Below are positions 8,671-17,278 of a DNA stretch of 64,000 nucleotides, piece by piece. Origin of the DNA: Streptomyces sp. JH34 (lineage in GTDB: Bacteria; Actinomycetota; Actinomycetes; Streptomycetales; Streptomycetaceae); contig NZ_JAJSOO010000001.1 of NCBI RefSeq assembly GCF_029428875.1, forward strand, positions 7,102,501 through 7,166,500. The letters are read 5' to 3'. The position numbers and the translations under genes were made by a program. Below the pieces are notes generated by a model. The model saw nothing but the letters and a program-made list of their open reading frames with translations, was not told the DNA's origin and ran no database searches. Position 1 is the first letter of the stretch, and every line of letters begins with the position of its first letter.

Positions 8671-9132
8671 TTTCGTTCCCCTTCGTCGTGGGGTGTGGGT
8701 GCGGACGTGGGTCGGGGCTATGGACACGGGGCGGCTCGTCGACGTCGAGACCGGGCGTGGACCTCTGGGTGAGATACCTACGCCGACCGGTGTCTCCCCG
8801 CTCTCCAGGCATCGCCGTACCAGTAACCGGTATCAACGTAGCCAAACCTGGACGAGCGGGCCATCGGAAGTGGCGGCTCCGCCCTCTTCTTCCGGTGCGG
8901 CACAGCTGCGACCGGGCCGGGACGGGCGGAAACACCTCTGCCGGGGAATGCGGGCGGCAGGGCGGGACCTCGTCGCAGGGCCCGGCTCACGGCCTCCTGC
9001 CCACCGACCGCGGGCGTTCGGGTCCGCAGGCCGGCGGAACGAACGCCCGCGGCCATGGCCGGGACGAACGCGGCCGCGGGGCGTCGTCATGGTCGCCGCG
9101 CCGGGCCGCACGCCCGAACGCGGCCGCGGCCG
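8671..9132. other. Intergenic region upstream of catalase, no gene seen
   Basis: About 460 bases between two genes on the minus strand. The catalase promoter must lie here, but no convincing -35/-10 pair or operator can be named. Two copies of GAACGCGGCCGCGG (around 9066 and 9117), self-complementary in part, lie just past the end of the upstream gene and could act as its terminator. Confidence 0.4.
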
Positions 9133-11385
9133 TCAGCCCCAGACCGGAGCCGAGAACACGCTGGCGGAGCTGTAACCGGAGTGCGGGATCGCGGGCCAGC
9201 CCGCAGGTTCGTGCTGGGTGCGGTGGAAGTCCGCGGCCACGAGCGTCGCCAGGTTGAAGTAGGCCTCGCGGGTCTGCGGCTTCATCTTCTCCAGGTCGAT
9301 CTCCGCTCCCGCCGAGAGGTGTTCGTCGAAGGGGACCACCACCACGCCCCGGCAGCGGGCGCGGAAGTGGGCCACCACGTCGTTCAGTTTGACGATCTTG
9401 CTGGTCTTGCGGGGCTCGGACACCACGGTGATGCTCCGTTGGACCAGGTCCGCGTAGCCATGCGCGTTGAGCCAGTCCAGGGTGGTGCTTGCGCTGGCGG
9501 CGCCGTCCACGCTGGACGTGGCCACGACGATCAGCTGATCCGCGAGGGCCAGCACGCCGCCCATGGCGCTGTGGAGCAGCCCGGTTCCGGAATCCGTGAG
9601 GATGATCGGGTAGTGCTGCCCGAGGCAGCCGACGACCTGGCGGTAGTCCTCGTCGTCGAACGAGGTGGAGAGGGCGGGGTCCACGTCGTTGGCCAGAACC
9701 TCCAGGCCGCTCGGGGACTGGGACGTGTAGCGGCGCACCGCCATGTAGTTGGGCAGGTTCGGGAGATCGGCGACCAGGTCGCGGATGGTCGCGTTCGTCT
9801 CCCGGCGCACCCGACGGCTGAGCGTGCCGGCGTCCGGGTTCGCGTCGATCGCCACGACCCGGTCCTGTCGCTCGGTGGCGAGCGTCGCCCCCAGGGCCGC
9901 CGTGGTGGTGGTCTTGCCGACGCCGCCCTTCAGGCTGATGACGGCGATCTTGTAGCAGTCCATCACCGGGGTGTGGAGCACGGCCAGCTTCTGCTGACGT
10001 ACGCGTTCGGCACTCCTCCCCCCGATGCGCAGCTTCTTGAGACTGCCGCGGACACCGGCTTTGTTGCGCAGGAGACGGTCGGACGAGAGGTCGACCGATG
10101 AACTGTGTCCCAACGCGTTGCCGTGTCCGGGGAGCCCGATCGGCGCGGGGGCGTAGGCCGGAGCCGGCCGGTGGCCGATCGGCGGGCCGTCGGTGAACCG
10201 TGACGGCTGTGTCGCCCCGGTGTACGGGCGTGACAGAGGAGCCGCACCCGGGCGAGCGACGCCGGGCCCGTTGGCGGAGGGCTGCATCGGCTGCATTCCG
10301 ATTTCGCCGGACGGGATCGCGTCGCCTGACCGTTCCAGCGGCTGAGGCTCGCCCGCCGCATACCGATCCGAAGGCGTGTGGCCCTCGAAGCCGTCCACGC
10401 TGTTCTCCTCCCTCTCGGGAGCAGGGCTTCCAGCGTTGATGTCACGGTCATTAGTCATACTGTTCAGTCCTTTCGATGATCTGGAAGAGCCCATGGAGAC
10501 GGCCCCGGCGAGTCGGTGGCGGGTTGGTTCGACGATCGATCTACCGTGTGGTTCCGGTTGGCGAGGCGCCTCTTCGCGGGGGCGGCTCTCGACAACGGAC
10601 GCCGGCTGTTGTGGCCGGCCGGTAGAAAGGTGCTTCTCGACTTCAGAACCCGAATTCTCAGGCTCGACGACACCGGACGCGGGGCTGTCGGAAAGCCTCA
10701 GGCCTTGCGGGAGGGCTGGGCTCATGTGCCTGGACGGAAGGAGCTCCGGAGCGTCGGCGCCCTTGGTCCCGATGGCCTTCACGCCTCGAAGCTGCGACGG
10801 TCCGACGCTCGAGCGCAGGCTGCTTCGGACCAGCATGCCGTTGTTGTCGATCGACAACTCATGCTCTATGAACTGTTCTACGGTCAGTACCTGCTTCTGC
10901 CTGATCGAAGGGCGCGGCGGTTGCCTCCAGGCCATGGCCTGCCCGTGGCCGCCCCACTCGCGCACCGACAGCGCGCGGCGTTCGGCGGCTTCCACGGCCC
11001 GCTGGACGTCCGGCGGGATCTCGATGCGACTCCGGACCCGGTACCGACCGGTCGCCAGGTCGTCCGCGCACTGCAACTGCACTTTCAGTGGGCCCATGAA
11101 GGTGTAGTGCTGTGAATCGGCGTACTCGCGCACCCTCTCGACCAGTTCCTCGCCGAGCACCACCAGGCACGTGCTGTGCAGTGCGTGATCGTCGGTGTTG
11201 AGTTCGATGACGAAGCCGTTGGGGACGACAGTGCGGTCGTGACTCCAGATTCTGGCGTTGACATCGCACTCGCGCCGGAGTGCGCCGACGAACTCCAGGG
11301 GCTGGACCGCAGACTTGAAGGCTTTGGCGAAAGCGCCGTTGACCCAGGCCTCGAAGCGCTGCTCCAGCTTGTTCAGCGTTCCCAC
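9133..11385 (-). CDS. FhaA-like (DUF3662) domain fused to MinD/ParA-type ATPase
   Basis: An uninterrupted 750-codon frame joins two normally separate proteins. Residues 1-130 match the N-terminal domain of FhaA (NKLEQRFEAWVNGAFAKAFKS, DRTVVPNGFVIEL, YTFMGPLKVQL, ATGRYRVRSR); the FHA domain that usually follows is absent. Residues about 180-460 are a Pro/Ser/Arg-rich, probably disordered linker. The rest is a MinD/ParA ATPase of the type found with ESX-like secretion: deviant Walker A KGGVGKTTTT, AIDANPDAGTLSRR, and IILTDSGTG as Walker B. The GTG start has GGAAGG 6 bases ahead. A second perfect start (AAAGGA, 9 bases, ATG of MTNDRD) sits at codon 310, so a 441-residue ATPase could also be made alone. 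Function is unknown; envelope or division signalling is a guess from FhaA. Confidence 0.82.
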   Translation of the reverse strand: MGTLNKLEQRFEAWVNGAFAKAFKSAVQPLEFVGALRRECDVNARIWSHDRTVVPNGFVIELNTDDHALHSTCLVVLGEELVERVREYADSQHYTFMGPLKVQLQCADDLATGRYRVRSRIEIPPDVQRAVEAAERRALSVREWGGHGQAMAWRQPPRPSIRQKQVLTVEQFIEHELSIDNNGMLVRSSLRSSVGPSQLRGVKAIGTKGADAPELLPSRHMSPALPQGLRLSDSPASGVVEPENSGSEVEKHLSTGRPQQPASVVESRPREEAPRQPEPHGRSIVEPTRHRLAGAVSMGSSRSSKGLNSMTNDRDINAGSPAPEREENSVDGFEGHTPSDRYAAGEPQPLERSGDAIPSGEIGMQPMQPSANGPGVARPGAAPLSRPYTGATQPSRFTDGPPIGHRPAPAYAPAPIGLPGHGNALGHSSSVDLSSDRLLRNKAGVRGSLKKLRIGGRSAERVRQQKLAVLHTPVMDCYKIAVISLKGGVGKTTTTAALGATLATERQDRVVAIDANPDAGTLSRRVRRETNATIRDLVADLPNLPNYMAVRRYTSQSPSGLEVLANDVDPALSTSFDDEDYRQVVGCLGQHYPIILTDSGTGLLHSAMGGVLALADQLIVVATSSVDGAASASTTLDWLNAHGYADLVQRSITVVSEPRKTSKIVKLNDVVAHFRARCRGVVVVPFDEHLSAGAEIDLEKMKPQTREAYFNLATLVAADFHRTQHEPAGWPAIPHSGYSSASVFSAPVWG
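10456..10473 (-). promoter_or_regulatory. Internal ribosome-binding site and ATG for the ATPase half
   Basis: AAAGGA (10468-10473) lies 9 bases before an in-frame ATG (10456-10458) exactly where the linker precedes the ATPase part. It is as good as any gene start here, so a shorter ATPase-only product, or an older two-gene arrangement, is likely. Confidence 0.65.
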
Positions 11386-11757
11386 TGTCAGCCTTCCAGT
11401 ACGGATCGCCCTCCATTCGAGCGAATGTGCGTTCACTGACTGGATCCTTTTTAGCCAGATTTGGGACGTTGCTACGCTGTGTCGCCGTGATTCACTCGAT
11501 CGTCTCCGCGGTAGCCCGCTTCGGCCGATTCCGGCCCCGGGGCCCGCACGGAACCCGCGTGCGACGGGGCTGAACCATCAAGGGAAGGGCGGCGGCAGAC
11601 CCCGGGTGCCCTCCAGTCGGTGACTGCCGGGCGCTCCGGCCGTGGGGCGAGGCCGGAGCGCCCGGGGCCGGATCGGCCGTGGTCCCGGGGCAGGACGATC
11701 CGGTTGCGTCGTGCTACCTCCGGTCGCCTGCCCGGCCGGTGGTGAGGCGTAGGGGCG
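11386..11757. other. Intergenic region, promoter of fhaA-minD fusion and terminator
   Basis: No coding sequence is supported. The 5' part near 11450 is locally AT-richer and probably carries the fusion gene's promoter. A strong hairpin for the zinc ATPase gene occupies 11627-11665. Confidence 0.4.
11627..11665 (-). terminator. 15-bp perfect hairpin terminator after aztA
   Basis: CCGGGCGCTCCGGCC (11627-11641) pairs perfectly with 11651-11665 around a 9-base loop, about 90 bases beyond the aztA stop. Confidence 0.75.
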
Positions 11758-12492
11758 TCAGGCCGGCTGCCGGCGCCGGATCGGCGCGGATTCGGTGAGG
11801 ACGTCCTCGGGGCGGCCCTGCCCCGTCAGATGGCCGTCATGCAGCAGGAGGCACGCGTCTGCCGCGCGTGCCGCTTCCAGATCGTGGGTCGCGTGGACGA
11901 TCGTCACACTGTCGGCGACCAGTTCGGCCAGGACTGCCGTGATCCGGTCCCTCGCCTCCGGGTCGAGCCCGGTGGTGGGTTCGTCGAGGAGCAGGAGGTC
12001 CGACTCCTGCGCCAGTCCCTGAGCGATCAGGGCCCGTTGCCGCTGCCCGCCCGACAACTCGCCGAGCTGGCGGGCGGCGAGATCTCGTATGCCCAGCCGG
12101 TCGAGCGCGGTGTCCACCGTCGTCAGGTCCCGCCTGGTCAGCCGGCGCCAGAGGCCGCGCTCGCCCCAGCGCCCCATCTCCACGGTCTGCCGGACGGTCA
12201 GTGGCAGGGCGTCGCCGACGGCGCCGCGCTGCGGGACGAAGGCCGGTGGCCGAGTGCCTTCGTGGCGGAGATGTCCCGATGTCGGGTCGATCACGCCGGC
12301 GAGCACGCCGAGCAGCGTCGACTTCCCGCTGCCGTTCGGGCCGACGAGCGCCGTCGTGGCCAATGCCGGTATCGACCCGCTGAGTTCATGGAGCACCGGC
12401 CGGCCGGGATAGCCGGCGCACAGGTCGGTGAAAAGGATGCGTGCGGCGGGGGCCTGCGGAGCGGCGGGTGAGAGGCGATGTTTGTTGAACAT
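11758..12492 (-). CDS. aztA: Zinc ABC transporter ATP-binding protein AztA
   Basis: ATPase of a metal-type (cluster 9) ABC importer, 244 residues. Walker A is GPNGSGKST, the Q-loop lies in FVPQRGAV, the signature is LSGGQRQR, Walker B LLLLDEPTTGLD, and the switch His is in VHATHD. The ATG of MFNKHRLSP is preferred: a -10 TACAAT ends 7 bases upstream, as expected of a leaderless transcript, while an ATG three codons earlier would fall inside the promoter. The gene is divergent from the permease aztB with a 23-base gap containing a Zur-like box, so both arms should be shut off when zinc is sufficient. The downstream aztD-aztC-aztD genes identify the system as AztABCD rather than generic ZnuABC. 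Confidence 0.88.
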   Translation of the reverse strand: MFNKHRLSPAAPQAPAARILFTDLCAGYPGRPVLHELSGSIPALATTALVGPNGSGKSTLLGVLAGVIDPTSGHLRHEGTRPPAFVPQRGAVGDALPLTVRQTVEMGRWGERGLWRRLTRRDLTTVDTALDRLGIRDLAARQLGELSGGQRQRALIAQGLAQESDLLLLDEPTTGLDPEARDRITAVLAELVADSVTIVHATHDLEAARAADACLLLHDGHLTGQGRPEDVLTESAPIRRRQPA

Positions 12493-12500
12493 GATTTTCA
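12486..12500. promoter_or_regulatory. Zur-type zinc box between divergent aztA and aztB
   Basis: TGAACATGATTTTCA is a near-perfect 7-1-7 palindrome, close to the Streptomyces Zur consensus TGAAAATGATTTTCA. It overlaps the aztA start and lies directly before the aztB -10. Confidence 0.8.
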
Positions 12501-12509
12501 TTGTAGTGT
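12500..12509. promoter_or_regulatory. Paired -10 elements of leaderless aztA and aztB
   Basis: On the minus strand TACAAT (12505-12500) ends 7 bases before the aztA ATG. On the plus strand TAGTGT (12504-12509) ends 6 bases before the aztB ATG. Neither gene has a Shine-Dalgarno sequence, so both are probably leaderless and share a Zur-covered control region. Confidence 0.55.
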
Positions 12510-12515
12510 CGCGGC

Positions 12516-13370
12516 ATGGAATGGTTGACGGCACCGTTCGAGGTGACCTTCGTGCAGCGAGCCCTGTGGGGCGGAGTCCTGGTGTCCGCGATCTGCGCGC
12601 TGGCCGGGACGTGGGTGGTGCTCCGCGGCATGGCCTTTCTCGGGGACGCCATGTCCCACGGGCTGTTGCCGGGAGTGGCGCTGGCCGCCCTGTTCGGCGG
12701 GAACCTGCTCGTCGGAGCCGTGGCGAGCGCCGCGGTGATGACGGCGGGAGTGACCGCGCTCGGACGTACTCCGAAGCTCTCCCAGGACACCGGGATCGGC
12801 CTGCTGTTCGTGGGCATGCTCTCGCTCGGTGTCATCATCGTGTCGCGATCGCAGTCCTTCGCCGTCGACCTGACCGGCTTCCTCTTCGGTGACGTCCTCG
12901 CCGTCCGGGAGCAGGACCTGTTCCTGCTGGGAACCGCTCTGCTGGTGGCGTCGGCCGTCTCGGTCCTCGGCCACCGGGCCTTCCTGGCCCTGACGTTCGA
13001 CCCACGCAAGGCCCGGACACTCGGACTGCGTCCTCGTCTCGCGCACGCGGTACTCCTCGCTCTCCTGGGCCTCGCGATCGTCGCCTCGTTCCACATCGTG
13101 GGGACGCTGCTCGTCCTGGGCCTGCTCATCGCCCCGCCTGCGGCGGCGCTGCCCTGGGCGCACAGCGTCCGCGGGGTCATGGCACTCGCCGCGCTCGTCG
13201 GCGCCACCGCCACCTTCGGCGGGCTGCTGCTGTCCTGGCACCTGAGCACCGCCGCCGGCGCGACCGTCGCGGCCCTCGCGGTGAGCCTCTTCTTCCTCTC
13301 CCACCTGGCATCCGGCCTGCGTCACCGCCGCACGAGCCCTGCCACGCCCGCCCTCCCGAAAGCCGACTGA
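12516..13370 (+). CDS. aztB: Zinc ABC transporter permease AztB
   Basis: Membrane subunit of the zinc importer, 284 residues with about eight to nine hydrophobic segments. Family marks are the start FVQRALWGGVLVSAICALAGTW style block, MAFLGDAMSHGLLPGVALA (ABC-3 permease signature), and the late GTLLVLGLLIAPPAAALPW. It has full family length. There is no ribosome-binding site; the start lies just after a -10-like TAGTGT, suggesting leaderless translation. The next gene begins 9 bases after the stop, with its AAGGA overlapping the end of this gene, so aztB heads a four-gene zinc operon. Confidence 0.9.
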   Translation: MEWLTAPFEVTFVQRALWGGVLVSAICALAGTWVVLRGMAFLGDAMSHGLLPGVALAALFGGNLLVGAVASAAVMTAGVTALGRTPKLSQDTGIGLLFVGMLSLGVIIVSRSQSFAVDLTGFLFGDVLAVREQDLFLLGTALLVASAVSVLGHRAFLALTFDPRKARTLGLRPRLAHAVLLALLGLAIVASFHIVGTLLVLGLLIAPPAAALPWAHSVRGVMALAALVGATATFGGLLLSWHLSTAAGATVAALAVSLFFLSHLASGLRHRRTSPATPALPKAD

Positions 13371-13379
13371 AGGAAATCT

Positions 13380-14630
13380 GTGGCGATCGACCCGACCGTC
13401 CGAAGAAACGTCACTCCATGGGCCTCGGCCGCCCTGGTACTCACCGCGCTGCTCACCACGAGTTGTGCGGGGAGGACCACCGACGATCCAGCGCCGGAGA
13501 CGAGTTCCTCCGCCACCACTCCTCACGGGTACGTCGAAGGAGCGAAGGAAGCCGCCGAACAGCAGTCCCGTCTGCTGCTCAACGACCCCGGCACCGGTGA
13601 CAGCCGCGTGCTCGACCTCATCACCGGCAAGGTGCGTGCGACAGCTCGCGTGGCGGGAACCGAACAGCTGGACACGGACGGCCGGTTCGGCTTCCTGCAC
13701 ACCGCCCGGGGCACACACGTGCTCGACAGCGGTGCGTGGACGGTGGACCACGGAGACCATGTGCACTACTACCGTGCGGCGACACGCGACATCGGTGACC
13801 TCCCCACGGGCCCGGGCACGCAGGTCCGCAGTGACGCCGCCGTCACCGCTGTCACCGACGAGGACGGCCGGACCGAGCTCTACGACCGTAAGGAACTGGA
13901 GAAGGGCGGAATCAGCTCGCTCCGCGCACTTCCCGGGGCACACGCCGGAGCCGTCATACCGTACGCGGAGCGCCTGCTGGCCCTCACGAAACGGGGCGGA
14001 GCGGCCAAGGTCTCGGTGTACGACCGTGAGGGCGAGCCCGTCGCGTCCCCGGACGCCGAGTGCGAGGACCCGCGAGGCGATGCCGTCACCGGTCGCGGAG
14101 TGGTCCTCGGATGCGCGGACGGTGCCCTGCTCGTGAGCGAGGAGGACGGTGTCCTCACCGCGGACAGGATCCCCTACGGCCTCGACGTGCCCGCGTCGGA
14201 GCGTGCAGTCTCGTTCCGGTACCGACCCGGCGGCGACACCCTCACGGCACCGGCCGGGAACGAGGGCGTTTGGGTCCTGGACGTCACGGACCGCGGCTGG
14301 AAACGGGTGAGCACCGGGCCCGTCGTTGCCACCGGAACCGCCGGAGAAGGATCTCCGCTGCTGGTCCTCGAGACCGACGGATCGCTGCACGGCTACGACG
14401 TCGACACCGGCGAACAGGTCGCCCGAACCGGGCCGTTGCTCACCGGTCCCCGGCCGGCCGGCACCACCGGCGGGAGCGGGCCCGTGATCGAGGTCGATCG
14501 CAGCCGCGCCTATGTCAACGACCCCGACGGAAAACGCGTGCACGAGATCGACTACAACGACGACCTGCGCGTCGCGCGCACCTTCGACGTGGACATCGAA
14601 CCGCACCTGATGAAGGAGACAGGACGGTGA
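13380..14630 (+). CDS. AztD-like periplasmic zinc metallochaperone (first copy)
   Basis: Exported protein of 416 residues; the N-terminus has a hydrophobic stretch and a lipobox-like LTTSC (Cys29), so it is probably a lipoprotein. The rest has the repeated beta-blade character of AztD, a beta-propeller chaperone that hands zinc to the binding protein AztC. The cluster DHGDHVHY (123-130), preceded by VLDSGAW, matches the histidine-rich metal site of this family. It starts at a GTG with AAGGA at 5-6 bases, and its TGA overlaps the GTG of aztC. A second AztD-like gene follows aztC with a different set of histidines, so the two are probably specialised. The aztD assignment is by motif and context. 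Confidence 0.75.
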   Translation: MAIDPTVRRNVTPWASAALVLTALLTTSCAGRTTDDPAPETSSSATTPHGYVEGAKEAAEQQSRLLLNDPGTGDSRVLDLITGKVRATARVAGTEQLDTDGRFGFLHTARGTHVLDSGAWTVDHGDHVHYYRAATRDIGDLPTGPGTQVRSDAAVTAVTDEDGRTELYDRKELEKGGISSLRALPGAHAGAVIPYAERLLALTKRGGAAKVSVYDREGEPVASPDAECEDPRGDAVTGRGVVLGCADGALLVSEEDGVLTADRIPYGLDVPASERAVSFRYRPGGDTLTAPAGNEGVWVLDVTDRGWKRVSTGPVVATGTAGEGSPLLVLETDGSLHGYDVDTGEQVARTGPLLTGPRPAGTTGGSGPVIEVDRSRAYVNDPDGKRVHEIDYNDDLRVARTFDVDIEPHLMKETGR

Positions 14631-15613
14631 CCACCATGCCGGGGACCGGCGCAGGCAAGCGCGCGAGAGTAAGGGTGGCACGGTTGCGCAGCCTCTTCAT
14701 GGGCCTGATCGCCCTCACCACAGCCGCTGCGGGAACCGCCTGTACCACCGGTGGCGACCAGCCCCGCATCGTCGTGACCACCAACATCCTCGGTGACATC
14801 ACGCGCGAGATCGTCGGGGACGAGGCCGAGGTCACCGTCCTCATGAAGCCCGACGCGGACCCGCACTCCTTCGGCCTGTCAGCCGTGCAGGCCGCCGAGT
14901 TGGAACGTGCCGACCTCGTGGTCTTCAACGGCCTCGGCCTGGAGGAGAACGTACTGCGTCACGTGGAGGCCGCCCGCGAGTCCGGGGTCGCCACCTTCGA
15001 GACCGGCAAGGCCGTCGATCCGCTCACCTTCCGCGCGAGCGACGACGGAGGCCCGGGGGAGGAGGCAGGACGACCGGACCCGCACTTCTGGACCGACCCG
15101 GACCGGATACGCAAGGCATCCGGCCTGATCGCCGACCAGGTCGTCGAACACGTCGACGGTGTGAGCGAGCAGGCGATCCGCGCCAACCTCGCCCACTACG
15201 ACGAGCAACTGGCCAACCTCACCGGCTGGATGGAGGAGTCCTTCGACAGGATTCCCGAGGACAGGCGTGCCCTGGTGACCAACCACCACGTTTTCGGCTA
15301 TCTCGCCGACCGCTTCGGCTTCCGGGTGGTCGGGGCGGTCATTCCCAGCGGCACGACTCTCGCCTCCCCGAGCTCGTCCGACCTGCGGGAGCTCACCCGG
15401 GCCATGGAGGAGGCGGGGGTGCGGACCGTGTTCGCCGACTCCTCCCAGCCCAAGAAGCTCGCCGAGGTGCTGCGCGCGGAGCTGGGCGGCCGGATACGCG
15501 TCGTCGCGCTGTATTCGGAGTCGCTGACCCGCGAGGGCGCCGGCGCCGGTACCTACCTGCAGATGATGCGCGCCAACACCACCGCCATGACCGACGGTCT
15601 GACCGGCGGCTGA
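14627..15613 (+). CDS. aztC: Zinc ABC transporter substrate-binding protein AztC
   Basis: Cluster 9 (TroA-like) zinc-binding protein, 328 residues, membrane-anchored or secreted: arginine-rich start, hydrophobic segment, then GTACT with Cys39 as possible lipid site (a weak lipobox). The metal ligands are all present: His80 (DADPHSFGLS), His153 (DPHFWTDPD), His220/221 (VTNHHVFGYLADRFG) and Asp271 (FADSSQ). The loop after the first half is acidic and short instead of histidine-rich, as in AztC, which relies on AztD for zinc delivery. The GTG start overlaps the previous stop as GTGA, and GGAG lies 8 bases ahead, showing translational coupling. Confidence 0.9.
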   Translation: MTTMPGTGAGKRARVRVARLRSLFMGLIALTTAAAGTACTTGGDQPRIVVTTNILGDITREIVGDEAEVTVLMKPDADPHSFGLSAVQAAELERADLVVFNGLGLEENVLRHVEAARESGVATFETGKAVDPLTFRASDDGGPGEEAGRPDPHFWTDPDRIRKASGLIADQVVEHVDGVSEQAIRANLAHYDEQLANLTGWMEESFDRIPEDRRALVTNHHVFGYLADRFGFRVVGAVIPSGTTLASPSSSDLRELTRAMEEAGVRTVFADSSQPKKLAEVLRAELGGRIRVVALYSESLTREGAGAGTYLQMMRANTTAMTDGLTGG

Positions 15614-15702
15614 ACACCCCCTGCCCACGCGGAGCACGGCCGCGCCGTGCCCGCCCCGCATCACCCGCCGCGACCTCGCGGCCGAGAAAGGAAGCAACAC
15701 CG

Positions 15703-16905
15703 ATGAACAAGTCGATACGCAACAGATCCCTCACCGGAGCGGCACTCGCCCTGGCAGTGGCCACGGTCCTGACGGCGTGCGGAGGGGAGGGCGCCTCCTC
15801 GTCGACCGCGAAGGCGAAGGACAAGCCGAGTGCCGGGTCGGCGGACCCGGTCGGCAACCCCCTCGTCGCCACCTACGACGGTGGCCTGTACATCCTCGAC
15901 GGCGAAAGCCTCGAGCTCGCCGGGACCGTCGAGCTGTCCGGCTTCAACCGCGTCAACCCTGCCGGGGACGACGACCACGTCGTCGTCTCCACCGACAGCG
16001 GCTTCCGCGTGCTGAACGCCACCGGACAGAAGCTCACCGACATCGAGTACGAAGGGGCCAAGCCCGGCCACGTCGTCCGCCACGCGGGGAAGACCGCCCT
16101 CTTCACCGACGGCACCGGGGAGGTCAACGTCTTCGACCCCTCCGAGCTGAGCGGAGGAGAGAAACCGGCCGGCCGCACCTATGCCTCGGCCGAGGCCCAC
16201 CACGGCGTCGCCATCGAACTGAGCAACGGTGAACTCCTCAGCACCCTGGGCACCGAGGAGAAGCGCACCGGAGCCCTGGTACTGGACAAGAACAACAAGG
16301 AGACCGCTCGCAACGAGAACTGCCCCGGCGTCCACGGCGAGGCCGCGGCCCGGGGAGAGGCCGTCGCCGTCGGCTGTGAGGACGGCGTGCTGATCTACAA
16401 GGACGGAACGTTCACCAAGGTCGACGCACCTGACGACTACGGGCGGATCGGCAACCAGGCCGGCAGCGACCTCTCCCCGGTACTCCTCGGTGACTACAAG
16501 ACCGACCCCGAAGCGGAACTTGAACGGCCGACCAGGATCTCCTTGATCGACACCGAGACGGCGAAGCTCCGCCTCGTCGACCTGGGCACCAGCTACTCGT
16601 TCCGCTCGCTCGCCCGGGGCCCGCACGGCGAAGCCCTGGTCCTCGGCACCGACGGCTTCATCCACGTCGTCGACCCGGACACAGGCAAGGTCGAGAAGAA
16701 GATCCCCGCGGTCGGCAAGTGGCAGGAGCCGCTGGACTGGCAGCAGGCCCGTCCCACCCTCTTCGTACGCGATCACACCGCATACGTATCCGACCCGAAC
16801 AAGAACGCTCTGCACGCCCTCGACCTCGACGACGGCAGAAAGCTCGCCTCCGTGACTCTGCCCAAGAGCACCAACGAACTGTCAGGCGTGGTCAAGGGCC
16901 ACTGA
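15703..16905 (+). CDS. aztD: Zinc metallochaperone AztD (second copy)
   Basis: Lipoprotein of 400 residues with signal peptide and lipobox LTAC (Cys26), then a Ser/Lys-rich linker and a beta-propeller-like body. Diagnostic stretches are LYILDGESLELAG, GHVVRHAGKTALFTDGTG (histidines and the conserved FTDG) and AEAHHGVAIELSNG. The protein is expected to carry zinc in the cell envelope and load AztC. It lacks the HGDHVH cluster that its paralogue upstream retains, and has the GHVVRHAG and HHGV histidines that the paralogue lacks. AAAGGAAG precedes the ATG. An 89-base gap after aztC holds no clear terminator, so it is probably the last gene of the operon; two hairpins follow. Confidence 0.82.
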   Translation: MNKSIRNRSLTGAALALAVATVLTACGGEGASSSTAKAKDKPSAGSADPVGNPLVATYDGGLYILDGESLELAGTVELSGFNRVNPAGDDDHVVVSTDSGFRVLNATGQKLTDIEYEGAKPGHVVRHAGKTALFTDGTGEVNVFDPSELSGGEKPAGRTYASAEAHHGVAIELSNGELLSTLGTEEKRTGALVLDKNNKETARNENCPGVHGEAAARGEAVAVGCEDGVLIYKDGTFTKVDAPDDYGRIGNQAGSDLSPVLLGDYKTDPEAELERPTRISLIDTETAKLRLVDLGTSYSFRSLARGPHGEALVLGTDGFIHVVDPDTGKVEKKIPAVGKWQEPLDWQQARPTLFVRDHTAYVSDPNKNALHALDLDDGRKLASVTLPKSTNELSGVVKGH

Positions 16906-16916
16906 CCCGTACTGCC

Positions 16917-16975
16917 GCCCCGGACGCCGGGGCGAACCGTGTCGTGTGGCCGCTCCGGCACCCCGGAGCGGCCAC
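16917..16975 (+). terminator. Two hairpins ending the zinc operon
   Basis: GCCCCGG/CCGGGGC with loop ACG (16917-16933) is followed by the 13-bp perfect stem GTGGCCGCTCCGG (16946-16958) with 16963-16975, loop CACC. Both lie within 70 bases of the aztD stop. Confidence 0.75.
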
Positions 16976-17278
16976 GCACGTCCAGGGCCTGGCCCAGCGC
17001 CCAAGCGGCGCCCGACGGCCTCGACCGCCTGGCGGCCGTCCGGGTCACGGCGCACACAGGCCGGGGAGGGCGGGGGTCCGGGAAGGACTGCGACCTGGGC
17101 GACGGGCAGTCGCCCCGCCTCTGCGCGAGCGCGTCCGAGCGTGGATTCGCCTACCGATGCTTTCAAGCCGGTGCCGGGAGGCCTCGCGAAGACCGCCGTT
17201 ACCGCGGACGTCCCTCCGGCCTGGTCCCCACCGAATATTCGGCGAGACGTGAGTCGCAGGCGTCGCTATGGTGGGCCG
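16976..17278. other. Intergenic region, no gene seen
   Basis: About 300 bases without a supported gene. Near its end TATGGT (17267-17272) stands 6 bases before the ATG of the VOC gene, which lacks a Shine-Dalgarno sequence, so that gene may be leaderless. Confidence 0.35.

Noticed and set aside
12498..14681. Very long minus-strand frame opposite aztB and the first aztD-like gene
   Set aside because: No family resemblance and shadowing by two well-supported genes.
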